Assembly: GCA_963732905.1 (NCBI GenBank)
Contig: CAVTBM010000006.1
Coordinates: forward strand, 124,001 to 188,000
DNA length: 64,000 nucleotides
Reading direction: 5' to 3'
Source: DASQZK01 sp963732905
GTDB taxonomy: Bacteria; Bacteroidota; Bacteroidia; Bacteroidales; GCA-2748055
The notes beneath the pieces are model-generated. The model was not told where the DNA came from. It worked only from the letters and a program-made list of their open reading frames with translations, and did no database searches. The position numbers were made by a program, and so were the translations under genes. Of the stretch, positions 8,480 through 17,754 are shown in pieces. The stretch's first letter is position 1; each line of letters opens with the position of its first letter.

Positions 8480-9223
8480 TCACTCTTCCATGGCATCAAC
8501 CACTTCATCGGTGATTTCGAGATTATGGAATACATTCTGCACATCGTCATCCTCTTCAAAATCATCAATAATCTTCAGAATTTTCAGTGCATCATCCGTC
8601 GCGAGAATTTTTGTGTCGTTTGGTATCCTCTGTAATTCGGAAGATTCAGGTTCGACACCCATCTCTTCCAGCTTCTTCTGCACATTACCGAATTCTTCCA
8701 GCGGAGTGGTAATAATGAACATATCCTCCTCAACCTGGAAATCTTCCACGCCGGCATCAATAATTTCAAGCTCAAAATCTTCCGGATCAAGCTTTCCTTT
8801 TGGAACGTTGAAGACACCTTTTCTATCGAACATGAAACTGAGAGATCCGTTGGTGCCCAAATTTCCACCCCTTTTGTTGAAGATGGCTCTTATATTCGAT
8901 ACGGTACGAATATGATTATCCGTGAGTGTTTCAATGAACACCGCAATCCCATGTGGAAGATACCCTTCATAGGTGAGTTCCTGGAGTATGGAATCATCCT
9001 TCTCAGCCCTGGAAATGGCACGCTGAATATTCTCTTTTGGCATGTTTACCCCCTTGGCGTTCAAGATAGCGGCTCTCAATTGCGGATTAGATTCGGGATC
9101 AGGCCCGCTCTCTTTCACCGCTACACTGATTTCCTTTACAATCCGGGAGAACATCTTGGACCGCTTTGCATCCACGGCTCCCTTTTTTCGCTTAATAGTT
9201 GACCATTTACTGTGACCTGACAT
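8480..9223 (-). CDS. yebC: YebC/PmpR (TACO1) family protein
   Basis: A full-length 247-residue member of the YebC family, starting MSGHSKWSTIKRKKGAVDAKR, with the signatures NPQLRAAILNAKGVNMPKEN and EGYLPHGIAVFIETLTDN. YebC proteins were long annotated as transcription factors. The mitochondrial homologue TACO1 and several bacterial members relieve ribosome stalling on proline-rich stretches, so a translational role is equally likely here. The C terminus is very acidic (DDFEEDDDVQNVF). The gene is convergent with the PAS kinase and stands alone. Confidence 0.95.
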   Translation of the reverse strand: MSGHSKWSTIKRKKGAVDAKRSKMFSRIVKEISVAVKESGPDPESNPQLRAAILNAKGVNMPKENIQRAISRAEKDDSILQELTYEGYLPHGIAVFIETLTDNHIRTVSNIRAIFNKRGGNLGTNGSLSFMFDRKGVFNVPKGKLDPEDFELEIIDAGVEDFQVEEDMFIITTPLEEFGNVQKKLEEMGVEPESSELQRIPNDTKILATDDALKILKIIDDFEEDDDVQNVFHNLEITDEVVDAMEE

Positions 9224-9463
9224 GAAATAAAGTTTAGTAATTCATTTTGAAACTCAAACAAAAGTAAAAATTGCCCACAAATTTAAAAAGTCTTTTTAGA
9301 CAGAGAAAAAATTAATGACAATTACCCAGGAACCGACGACGGTTTTATTTTTCCAGTATAAACGGACCGGAAGCAGAGCTTTCTTGATTCCATGCGCATC
9401 TGCACAGCATACGGGAAGGGGAATCCTCTCAACCCGGCCGAGTGGTCTTAAAGAGGGCGGATG

Positions 9464-9493
9464 TTGAACTTCCCTTCATAAATTGTACATTTG
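9464..9493 (+). promoter_or_regulatory. Bacteroidota-type promoter for miaB
   Basis: A TTG at 9464-9466 is separated by 19 bases from TACATTTG at 9486-9493. This matches the Bacteroides primary sigma factor consensus (-33 TTTG/TTG, -7 TAnnTTTG, spacer 19-21). Transcription should start near 9497, about 24 bases before the miaB ATG. The rest of the 297-bp gap between yebC and miaB shows no other feature I can support. Confidence 0.7.
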
Positions 9494-9520
9494 TGCACCG
9501 ATAAATGCAGAATTCCGAAA

Positions 9521-10867
9521 ATGAAAAAATCCAGAGTATACATTGAGACCTATGGTTGCCAGATGAATGTTTCAGATAGTGAAGTTGTGGCTTCCATCCT
9601 CAGAAAAAGTGATTATGAGATAACCTCTGATCCGGCCGGAGCGGACCTGATCCTGATCAACACCTGTTCCATCAGGGAGAATGCTGAGCAAAGGGTAAGA
9701 GGAAGACTTGAGAATCTGCGACACCTTAAAAAGGACAACCGGAATCTTCTCGTTGGGGTAATTGGTTGTATGGCTGAGAGGGTCAAGGACAAGCTTCTTG
9801 AAGAAGAGAAATTGGTTGATATGGTGATTGGCCCCGACGCGTACAGGGATCTGCCGGGATTGATAGAAGTTGCCGCTCACGGAGGTAAGAGTGTCAACAC
9901 CATCCTGTCGCTGGAGGAAACCTATGGAGATATAAGCCCGGTAAGGTTTGACAGTAACCATGTCTCAGCCTTTATATCTATCATGCGTGGCTGCAACAAC
10001 CTGTGCTCTTATTGTGTGGTACCTTATACCAGGGGAAGGGAGCGAAGCAGGGATCCCAGGACCATTCTCCGCGAAACCACCGGGATTCTTTCGGCGGGCT
10101 ACCGTGAAGTGACTCTTCTGGGACAAAATGTGGATTCATTCCACTGGACAGATAGTCTGAATGATGTGGATATGGATTTCACGTCGCTCCTTGCAAAAGT
10201 GGCCTCCACCAATCCCTCCCTCCGTATCCGGTTTTCGACATCGCATCCGAAAGACATGACCGACCGGGTTTTGGAGACCATGGCTCAATACCCCAATATC
10301 TGCAAAAGCATCCACCTGCCTGTGCAATCAGGTAGCACTGCCGTCCTTAACAGGATGAAACGAAGATACACCAGGGAAGAATATCTTCAACGAATCCGTG
10401 CGATCCGCCGTATTCTCCCCGGTGCCTCAGTATCTACTGATATCATCACCGGTTTTTGTAGCGAGACTGAAGACGATCATCACCAGACCCTCACGATTAT
10501 GGAAGAGGTCGGATACGATTTTGCTTTCATGTTTAAATATTCTGAGCGTCCGGGCACACTGGCCGCAAGGAAATACTCCGACGATGTTCGTGAAGAGATT
10601 AAAACGCGGCGACTGAACGAGATCATCGAACTACAGAGACGCCTCTCCCTGCAAAGCAAAAAACAGGACATCGGAAAAACCTTCGAAGTCCTGGCTGAAG
10701 GATATTCGAAAAAGTCAGATGTTCAGCTTACCGGCAGGACCTCCGGCAATAAAGTGGTTGTATTCCCCGAACAAGGTTATAAACCAGGTGATCTTGTTGA
10801 GGTACTGATCGAAAGCTGTACTTCCGCCACTCTCATCGGTAAACCTGTAAAACCAGCCGCACAATGA
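9521..10867 (+). CDS. miaB: tRNA-2-methylthio-N6-dimethylallyladenosine synthase MiaB
   Basis: MiaB is a radical-SAM methylthiotransferase that converts i6A37 to ms2i6A37 in tRNAs reading UNN codons. The N-terminal domain has its three cluster cysteines in YGCQMN, INTCSIRENA and GVIGCMAERV. The radical-SAM motif CNNLCSYC is near residue 155, and a TRAM domain forms the C terminus (about 375-448). The frame is open to 9491, but that start would lie in the promoter, so I use ATG 9521, giving 448 residues. The AhpD-like gene follows with a 4-base ATGA overlap. In many Bacteroidota miaB stands directly before the sigma-54 activator/lptE/secG operon, which here begins 10 kb downstream. Confidence 0.96.
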   Translation: MKKSRVYIETYGCQMNVSDSEVVASILRKSDYEITSDPAGADLILINTCSIRENAEQRVRGRLENLRHLKKDNRNLLVGVIGCMAERVKDKLLEEEKLVDMVIGPDAYRDLPGLIEVAAHGGKSVNTILSLEETYGDISPVRFDSNHVSAFISIMRGCNNLCSYCVVPYTRGRERSRDPRTILRETTGILSAGYREVTLLGQNVDSFHWTDSLNDVDMDFTSLLAKVASTNPSLRIRFSTSHPKDMTDRVLETMAQYPNICKSIHLPVQSGSTAVLNRMKRRYTREEYLQRIRAIRRILPGASVSTDIITGFCSETEDDHHQTLTIMEEVGYDFAFMFKYSERPGTLAARKYSDDVREEIKTRRLNEIIELQRRLSLQSKKQDIGKTFEVLAEGYSKKSDVQLTGRTSGNKVVVFPEQGYKPGDLVEVLIESCTSATLIGKPVKPAAQ

Positions 10868-11211
10868 GCAACATGATCAAAGAATTCCGGGAATACCGGG
10901 AAAAAATGAACGAAAGGCTTCTCGCCGCAGATAATAAAGTGATTAAACGAATCTTTAATCTCGATACCAACACCTATAAAGACGGGGCGCTTACTGCCGG
11001 AACCAAGGAAATGCTAGGATTGGTTGCTTCCATGGTGCTGCGTTGTGACGACTGCGTAAGGTATCACCTGGAACAGTGTTTCAGCCTTGGAATAAAAAAA
11101 GCTGAGATTCTGGAGATTTTTGCTGTTGCCAACCTCGTCGGTGGTACCATCGTTATCCCTCATACCAGGAGAGCCCTCGAATATTGGGAAGAACTTGAAA
11201 ATCTGCAATAA
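10864..11211 (+). CDS. Carboxymuconolactone decarboxylase/AhpD-like protein
   Basis: A 115-residue all-helical protein of the carboxymuconolactone decarboxylase family. It has the redox motif CDDCVRYH (CxxC followed by His) at about residues 59-66, as in AhpD, and a C-terminal IFAVANLVGGTIVIPHTRRALEYW segment. The CxxC form suggests a thiol-disulfide or peroxide-related activity rather than the lactone decarboxylation that names the family. It overlaps the miaB stop by four bases and so is co-translated with it. The physiological partner is unknown. Confidence 0.82.
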   Translation: MSNMIKEFREYREKMNERLLAADNKVIKRIFNLDTNTYKDGALTAGTKEMLGLVASMVLRCDDCVRYHLEQCFSLGIKKAEILEIFAVANLVGGTIVIPHTRRALEYWEELENLQ

Positions 11212-11346
11212 TTTTCGTATTTTTCTTCATATAATATTGTTAGTTTGTAGAGTGAAACCTCCGGGCGGACCGGGATCCTATCCTGATATTGTGTTCTGCC
11301 GTTTTTTGGGGAGTTCACAAGTGGCTGGAGGCTAAACTGAACCATT

Positions 11347-13761
11347 ATGAAAAAGAAAATTATTCTTGCAGGAAGTCTGGCGTTGGCGGGCATGTTCATC
11401 CTTTTTTCTTCATTCCAGAATACCCAGCCAAATGAAGGCAACGCAATTAAAAGCCTGATATTCAAGCTCACAGCGTATTATGACTGGTATCCCCAGCAGA
11501 AAGTTTACCTTCATATCGATAAGGATAAGTACGATGTGTCTGAAAGGGTCTGGTTCAAAGCCTATGTGGTGAATGCCACAAACCATCATCCCGACAGTTT
11601 AAGTACGAATCTTTATGTCGATCTGATCAATCCCAACGGTTATATCGTTCAGACAGAATTGCTGAAACTTGAAAACGGCGTCGCAAACGGTGATTTTGCA
11701 TTTCAGGATACGGTACCTGAGGGTTTCTACCGCATCAGGGCCTATACCAACTGGATGAGGAATGTGGATGAGAATTATTTTTTCAGCCATGATATTTACG
11801 TTACCAATCCCCACTTCAAAACCTATGCTACCAGGGAGGCAGTACATGCTATCAGGCACTCACACCGTAAGAATGCCAGGCTGGCCCAAAAAATGGACAT
11901 CCGTTTTCTGCCTGAAGGGGGAAACCTGCTCAATGGAGTCGAAAACAGGGTTGCTTTTAAGGCCATAAACGCACTGGGACACCCGGTTGAAGTGGAGGGC
12001 CGTCTCCTCGATAAAAAAGGCCGTGAGATCCTGACCTTTAAAAGTCTTCATGATGGTATGGGAACTATCAGTTTCACCCCGGAGACCGGAAACAGGTACA
12101 GCGCCTATGTGAAAACTTCTGAATCCGGGGAGTCAAAATTCAGTCTTCCCGAAGGCATTGACAGGGGAATCGTCATCCGGGCAGATTATGCCGGGAAAGA
12201 CAGTATCAAAGTACAAATCGTGACGAACCTGGGGCATGGAAATATGCCTGAAAATACACGGTATTTCCTCCTGGCTCAGACCCGGGGGGAACCTGAGACG
12301 TGGGCAGAATTTGATCTTAAAGATTCCCTGCGGACGGCTGTCTTTGCGAAAAACATCTTTCCTTCCGGCATCACACAGTTTACTCTTTTCAATGCCGAAC
12401 AGAGACCTGTAAGCGAACGCCTGGTGTTTATCAACCGTGAGGATCATCTGAATATCAGCATTACCCCTTCAGAGTCGTTGATGGCAAAACGAAAAAAGGT
12501 AACGGCAACAATTCAGGTCAGAGATCCGGAGGGAAATCCTGTCAGTGGCCAGTTTTCCCTTTCAGTTGTAAAATCATCTGAAATCACATCGGGCAGAAAT
12601 ATCCTGACGAATCTGCTTCTTACATCTGATATCAAAGGTTATGTTGAAAATCCGGACTTCTATTTCAACGACTGGAATGCCGGCAAGGAAAAACTGCTCG
12701 ACCTGGTTATGATGACTAACGGGTGGAGACGGTTCAACTGGAATACGGTGTTACTCAATCAGAAGTTGCCGGCAAAATACGCTGTTGAGCACGGAATTGA
12801 AATTACCGGAAAGATTACCAGGCAATTTTTCAAACTGCCGCTTAGTGATATCCTTGTAAAGCTGACTATTCTGAACCAGTATAATGATGCCTTCATGGCC
12901 AGATCAGGACTGAAGGGCAGGTTTTCGTTTACCGGGCTGGATTATCCCGACACCATAGCCGTAAAACTCGAAGCGTCGAGAGAAAACGGGAAAAAGAGCC
13001 TGGTCATTTATATTGATCAAAGGGAAACAACCAGGATCAGCGATATGAATTATATTACCCAGCAACAACTGAAAAAACCGGGCCCTGAAGGCCGTTTTGC
13101 CATGCCGGTTGAAGAGAAGGATGACGATCCCTTCGCTGAGGAGAACAACCACATTTACCGCCTCTATGATGAACCCGGGAGACAGAATGTGATCATCGTC
13201 GATGAAACCATGCAACATTTTCAGAATGTTGCCCAGATCTTACAAGGCAGGATACCCGGGGTTCTTGTAAATGGCAATAACATTAATATCAGGGGAATTA
13301 ACAGCTTTTTCGCCAGTACTGATCCTCTCTTCCTGGTCGACGGGGTGGTCGTGGATAAGGACTTTGCTCTCTCCATGAGCCCCTACGACATCGATCGCAT
13401 TGAAGTGCTGAAAGGTCCGGAGACAGCCATCTATGGCTCCAGGGGGGCCAATGGCGTGATAGCTATCTATACCAAACGGGGAAAGTTCATGATAAAGGGT
13501 GAACTCAATTTTGAAATGCTCGGATACCACATTCCCCGTACCTATTATTCACCAAAGTATGATGTCAGACCGGATGAAGCCCTGAAAGACGACAGGACAA
13601 CACTTTACTGGAAACCCGATGTCATAACGGATCAAAACGGAAATGCCGGGGTGTCTTTTTATACCTCCGACCTTGATGGTACCTATATAATAAACGTGCA
13701 GGGGATGACCATAAAAGGAATGCCTGGTTCCGGATCGGCCGGCATTACGGTGAAACCGTGA
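11347..13761 (+). CDS. Exported MG2-like protein with a TonB plug domain but no barrel
   Basis: An 804-residue protein with an N-terminal signal segment (about residues 5-24). Residues 45-150 resemble a macroglobulin MG2 domain (QKVYLHIDKDKYDVSERVWFKAYV). The middle is a string of beta-rich segments. Residues 615-720 match a TonB-dependent receptor plug (LQGRIPGVLVNG, NIRGINSF, DPLFLVDGVVV, IDRIEVLKGPETAIYGSRGANGVI). The usual 22-strand barrel is absent: after the plug only about 80 residues remain, ending in another beta domain. Bacteroidota carry many such proteins, thought to act at the outer membrane, but their role is not settled. It is separated from the AhpD-like gene by 135 bases. Confidence 0.8.
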   Translation: MKKKIILAGSLALAGMFILFSSFQNTQPNEGNAIKSLIFKLTAYYDWYPQQKVYLHIDKDKYDVSERVWFKAYVVNATNHHPDSLSTNLYVDLINPNGYIVQTELLKLENGVANGDFAFQDTVPEGFYRIRAYTNWMRNVDENYFFSHDIYVTNPHFKTYATREAVHAIRHSHRKNARLAQKMDIRFLPEGGNLLNGVENRVAFKAINALGHPVEVEGRLLDKKGREILTFKSLHDGMGTISFTPETGNRYSAYVKTSESGESKFSLPEGIDRGIVIRADYAGKDSIKVQIVTNLGHGNMPENTRYFLLAQTRGEPETWAEFDLKDSLRTAVFAKNIFPSGITQFTLFNAEQRPVSERLVFINREDHLNISITPSESLMAKRKKVTATIQVRDPEGNPVSGQFSLSVVKSSEITSGRNILTNLLLTSDIKGYVENPDFYFNDWNAGKEKLLDLVMMTNGWRRFNWNTVLLNQKLPAKYAVEHGIEITGKITRQFFKLPLSDILVKLTILNQYNDAFMARSGLKGRFSFTGLDYPDTIAVKLEASRENGKKSLVIYIDQRETTRISDMNYITQQQLKKPGPEGRFAMPVEEKDDDPFAEENNHIYRLYDEPGRQNVIIVDETMQHFQNVAQILQGRIPGVLVNGNNINIRGINSFFASTDPLFLVDGVVVDKDFALSMSPYDIDRIEVLKGPETAIYGSRGANGVIAIYTKRGKFMIKGELNFEMLGYHIPRTYYSPKYDVRPDEALKDDRTTLYWKPDVITDQNGNAGVSFYTSDLDGTYIINVQGMTIKGMPGSGSAGITVKP

Positions 13762-14010
13762 CAATGACGGTAAGGTACTTTTTGTAAATCCGGATAAATA
13801 ATGTTCATTACCGTTGCCTGAACGTCTTTAAAAATTTTTAGGAAAAGCGTAATTATTTTCTATGGCTGAGGGGTTCTAAAAAGCCGGTTTCACCAAAATT
13901 CCACTTTCAGAAGGCACGCTTCTAAAGACAACTTTTTCTTCCCACATAAAATTCTATATTTGTAATGCCTAATAACAGATCTAACCTTAAAACATCTATT
14001 TACTGAGTTT

Positions 14011-16167
14011 ATGAGAAAAATTATGCTTTTTCTTGCCGGCGTGTTTCTGACCATCTGTCTGAACGTAAAAGCCGATGAGGGTATGTGGCTGTTAACCCTT
14101 CTCGGGCAGCTGAACATGGACCAGATGCACGATATGGGTCTTCAGCTTACATCCGACGAGATATACAATATCAACCATTCCAGCCTTAAAGATGCCGTAG
14201 GAGCACTCGATTACGGTTCATGCACATCAGAGCTGGTGTCGGCCGAAGGACTTGTTCTTACCAACCATCACTGCGGATATGGGGAAATCCAAAGTCATAG
14301 TTCGGTCGAACACGATTATCTTAAAAACGGGTTCTGGGCAATGACGAAGGAGGAAGAACTACCCAATCCCGGCAAAACCATTTCCTACCTGGTCAGGATG
14401 GAGGATATCACCAACCAGGTCCTTCCTCTTCTTTCAGACGACCTTACCGGACCAGGAAGGGAGCAGAAAGTTGAAATGATTACGGATGAACTGGTTAAAA
14501 AAGCCACAGAGGGCACACAGTATGAGGCAAGGGTTAAATCCTTTTTCAACGGGACAAAATATTTCCTGATCATCCTTGAAACATACCGGGATGTCAGACT
14601 TGTCGGCGCTCCGCCCGAATCCATCGGAAAATTCGGTTACGATACAGATAACTGGATGTGGCCCAGGCATACGGGGGACTTTTCCATGTTCCGTGTCTAT
14701 ACTGCGCCGGATGGATCACCTGCCGATTACTCTCCTGACAATGTACCCCTGAAATCCAGATATTTTCTTCCTGTCTCCCTCAAGGGTTATAAAAAGGGAG
14801 ATTTCACCATGGTCATGGGATACCCCGGATCAACCGACCGGTACATGACATCTTTTGAGGTGAAGGAACTTCAGAATATCGAACATCCCAACAGGATAAA
14901 GATCAGGGGTTTGAAACAACAGCTGATGATGGAAGACATGGTCGCCAGTGATGCTGTCAGGATTATGTATGCGTCGAAATATTCCCGTTCGAGTAATTAC
15001 TGGAAATACTCTATCGGTCAGAGTGAAGGACTGCAGCATCTTCGTGTCATAGAAAGAAAACAGGCGCTTGAAAAAGCGTTCACCGGCTGGGCCAACAGTG
15101 ATCGCGATCTGAAAACCAGATATGGCAGAGCCCTTGGGTACATTGAAGAAGGCGTAGCGGCCAGGAAAGACCTGGTATTTTGCCAGCAGTATCTTTTTGA
15201 ATGCATGTATCAGGGCATGGAAACGGTACGATTCGGTCTGAACTTCCGGAAACTTTTTGAAGAATTGTCGAAAGACACTCCTGATCCCTCCCTTGTCAAA
15301 AATCTCTCGGCAGAGCTGAAATCCGTACTCGACAATTTTTACAGGGACTACAATCTCCCTACGGATAAGAAAATAACATCCGCGATGCTGAAACTGATGC
15401 TCAATGACATGCCGGCAGACGATCAGCCTTCTGTGGTGAGGGATATCCGTGTAAAATATAAGGGAAACTGTGAAAAATATACCGACTGGTACTATAAGAA
15501 ATCCATGCTGCCCTATCAGGAAAAAGTAGAAGCTTTCCTTGAAAACCCTTCCCTTAAAGTCCTGAAGAAAGATCCTGCATTTCTGGCAACGATGTCATTC
15601 CTGTCCAGCTATTTTGAAATCAGCGGACAGGAAACGGCTTTTGATGCAAAAGTAGAAGAAGGTCGCCGGTTGTGGATGGAAGGTCTCAGGAAAATGGAGA
15701 CAGGTAAGACTTTTTATCCCGATGCCAACTCATCCCTGCGGCTTACCTACGGCACTGTCGGCGACTACAAGAGCAGGGATGCTGTATTTTATTCCTATTT
15801 TACCACCCTTCAGGGAGTAATGGAAAAGGAAGACCCGTCAAACCCGGAATTCCAGGTACCGGACAAACTAAAAACCCTCTACCGTGAAAAAGACTATGGC
15901 CCTTATGCCGGGGATGGCACAATGCATGTCTGCTTTACCACCAACAATGATATTACCGGAGGGAATTCAGGCAGCCCGGTCATGAATGCCAAAGGCGAAC
16001 TCATCGGAATAGCCTTCGACGGAAACTGGGAGGCCATGAGCGGTGATATTATCTTTGAACCGGAATTACAAAAGTGTATCTGTGTTGATATCAGGTACGT
16101 GTTGTTCATCATTGATAAATACGCCGGTGATTCGCGTCTTATCGATGAAATGAAGATCGACGTATAA
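14011..16167 (+). CDS. S46 dipeptidyl-peptidase (DPP7/DPP11 family)
   Basis: A 718-residue periplasmic serine peptidase that removes dipeptides from peptide N termini. It has a signal peptide ending at KADEGMW, the universal mature start of S46 enzymes. Catalytic blocks are visible: histidine in TNHHCGYG (about 84-91), aspartate in RHTGDFSMFR (about 220) and serine in GGNSGSPVMN (about 650-660). The segment AFDGNWEAMSGD just after the serine has Gly where DPP11 enzymes have the Arg that selects acidic residues. That points to DPP7-like preference for hydrophobic residues (inference). A TATATTTG -7 element at 13955-13962 is a good promoter candidate, though I see no clear -33 TTG. Confidence 0.93.
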   Translation: MRKIMLFLAGVFLTICLNVKADEGMWLLTLLGQLNMDQMHDMGLQLTSDEIYNINHSSLKDAVGALDYGSCTSELVSAEGLVLTNHHCGYGEIQSHSSVEHDYLKNGFWAMTKEEELPNPGKTISYLVRMEDITNQVLPLLSDDLTGPGREQKVEMITDELVKKATEGTQYEARVKSFFNGTKYFLIILETYRDVRLVGAPPESIGKFGYDTDNWMWPRHTGDFSMFRVYTAPDGSPADYSPDNVPLKSRYFLPVSLKGYKKGDFTMVMGYPGSTDRYMTSFEVKELQNIEHPNRIKIRGLKQQLMMEDMVASDAVRIMYASKYSRSSNYWKYSIGQSEGLQHLRVIERKQALEKAFTGWANSDRDLKTRYGRALGYIEEGVAARKDLVFCQQYLFECMYQGMETVRFGLNFRKLFEELSKDTPDPSLVKNLSAELKSVLDNFYRDYNLPTDKKITSAMLKLMLNDMPADDQPSVVRDIRVKYKGNCEKYTDWYYKKSMLPYQEKVEAFLENPSLKVLKKDPAFLATMSFLSSYFEISGQETAFDAKVEEGRRLWMEGLRKMETGKTFYPDANSSLRLTYGTVGDYKSRDAVFYSYFTTLQGVMEKEDPSNPEFQVPDKLKTLYREKDYGPYAGDGTMHVCFTTNNDITGGNSGSPVMNAKGELIGIAFDGNWEAMSGDIIFEPELQKCICVDIRYVLFIIDKYAGDSRLIDEMKIDV

Positions 16168-16299
16168 TCCAGGCTGCAGACTGCCCGGTAAGCATTTATA
16201 TGGGTTTGTGAAACGGGTACGAGGATGTTTATTAACCGGTTCCTTTTCACTGACCCATATTTTTTATAGTTTAGTATCCTGTTGTTTATCCCATAGAAA

Positions 16300-16794
16300 A
16301 TGAATCCTAAAGCAACCAGGGCCGCAGGCAGCCCCATCATTATTTATACCGACGGGGCTTCCAGCGGAAATCCCGGTCCCGGTGGCCTTGGTGTTGTCAT
16401 GAAATACGGTAACCTTCGAAAAGAGATCTCGGAAGGATATACACTCACTACTAACAACAGGATGGAACTGCTGGCCGTCATCCGCGCCCTGGAAGCACTG
16501 AAATGGGAGACCGCTGCTGTTAAGATCTACACAGATTCAAAGTATATTGTGGACGCTGTAAACCAGGGATGGGTTTTCGGCTGGGAAAAAAAACGGTTTA
16601 AAAATAAAAAAAATCCGGACCTATGGCTCAGATTTCTGGAACTATACCGGAAACATCACGTAAAGATTGAATGGGTGAAAGGCCATGCCAATAATCCGGA
16701 AAACGAAAGATGTGACAGACTTGCTGTCAGTGCCATAAAGGAAAGAGAACTAAATGTTGACGAGGGTTATATAACTAACCCGGAAAATATCTAA
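16300..16794 (+). CDS. rnhA: Ribonuclease HI
   Basis: A 164-residue type 1 RNase H, which degrades the RNA strand of RNA-DNA hybrids. The acidic catalytic residues lie in IYTDGASSGNPG (first Asp), TTNNRMELLAVI (Glu), IYTDSKYIVDAV (second Asp) and a C-terminal NERCDRLAVSA (last Asp). WVKGHANNPENE supplies the flexible-loop histidine. The length is close to the usual 155 residues. It stands alone, about 130 bases after the S46 peptidase gene. Confidence 0.96.
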   Translation: MNPKATRAAGSPIIIYTDGASSGNPGPGGLGVVMKYGNLRKEISEGYTLTTNNRMELLAVIRALEALKWETAAVKIYTDSKYIVDAVNQGWVFGWEKKRFKNKKNPDLWLRFLELYRKHHVKIEWVKGHANNPENERCDRLAVSAIKERELNVDEGYITNPENI

Positions 16795-16859
16795 TTATTT
16801 GAAAATATTGATCATATCAAATGTAGATTTCGTACTTTAGATTTCATTTATCGGTTTTC

Positions 16860-17372
16860 ATGGGTGTAAGTGAGATAATACTTGAATACAGCGGACATTT
16901 GACATTCAGCACCATAGGGCGGCTACTGACGATGCTTAAAAATAAAGTTCCGGAGAAAGGCATCAGGATCGGTATGTACAAGCGTCTGCTGTCGGTGATG
17001 ATAGAAGCATTGGAAAACATTTACAAATACAGCGACCAGTATAAAAATGACTATTATATCACCCGTAATTTTATCCCTTCCTTTTTGATTGACCGTTCAG
17101 GAGATATATATTATATCCGTGTTTCCAATCCGATAAAGAATTCAGATATTCAGAAACTCCGGGAAAAGATCGATTTTGTCAATACCAAGACAACTGATGA
17201 GTTAAAAATTTTGTACCGGCAAACGATTACCAATGGGATATTTACCCCTAAAGGAGGTGCCGGACTGGGAATCATCGAAATGGCTAAAATTTCCAGAAAC
17301 AGACTCTCCTATCATTTTGAACCCATTAACGGCCATTTCTCCCGTTTTTCCTTCACTATCACCTTTTCCTGA
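16860..17372 (+). CDS. SiaB-family (HATPase-like) protein kinase
   Basis: A 170-residue protein matching the SiaB/DUF6272 family, small single-domain relatives of GHKL ATPases. Visible marks are the N-box-like MIEALENIYKYSD (about 43-55) and the G-box GGAGLGIIEMAKIS (about 136-149). In Pseudomonas SiaB is a kinase for an anti-anti-sigma-type protein controlling c-di-GMP output. Bacteroidota homologues often accompany chemotaxis-like or SiaC modules, but no partner gene is adjacent here. The following 380 bases hold only the permease remnant at 17622-17738. Confidence 0.75.
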   Translation: MGVSEIILEYSGHLTFSTIGRLLTMLKNKVPEKGIRIGMYKRLLSVMIEALENIYKYSDQYKNDYYITRNFIPSFLIDRSGDIYYIRVSNPIKNSDIQKLREKIDFVNTKTTDELKILYRQTITNGIFTPKGGAGLGIIEMAKISRNRLSYHFEPINGHFSRFSFTITFS

Positions 17373-17621
17373 GAATCGTATGGAGGTTTTTTCCATCCCG
17401 TGCATTGTCTTCACCAATCCATAGTCAGGGTCTGAAGATATCTATAAGGGAGTCTGACCAGCTATAGTTTACATGGTATCCGATTCCGTACACCTGGTGT
17501 CCATTTTGGAACAGAAAAAACAGGTAACCCGTTTTGCATTATGACTATATTATTTTGATTCACTGATATTTACATCCAGTGGTATATTCTTTGAGAAAGG
17601 ATCCAGAAACCCTTTGAGAAC

Positions 17622-17738
17622 ATGTTCATCCTGCATCTGAAACTTGCCGTACCGATTGCGATTGCCTTACCAGTCGTTCTGTTGCATACTTTGAAAGCAG
17701 GACTTGAGAATTCTGTTGAACATCTGAAATATGAATAA
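17622..17738 (+). pseudogene. Remnant of the 3' end of an FtsX/MacB-type permease gene
   Basis: This 38-codon frame encodes a hydrophobic helix (KLAVPIAIALPVVLLHTL) followed by KAGLENSVEHLKYE and a stop. That is the pattern of the last membrane helix and the NPVdSLxYE tail of MacB/FtsX-like permeases. The complete permease 16 bases downstream ends in the equivalent NPVDSLHYE. Upstream the frame is closed by a TGA at about 17591, and I see no further homology in 17373-17621. It looks like the stump of a decayed upstream paralogue in a former tandem array. The match is short, so confidence is limited. Confidence 0.45.
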
Positions 17739-17754
17739 CTAAAAATCTGGGACA

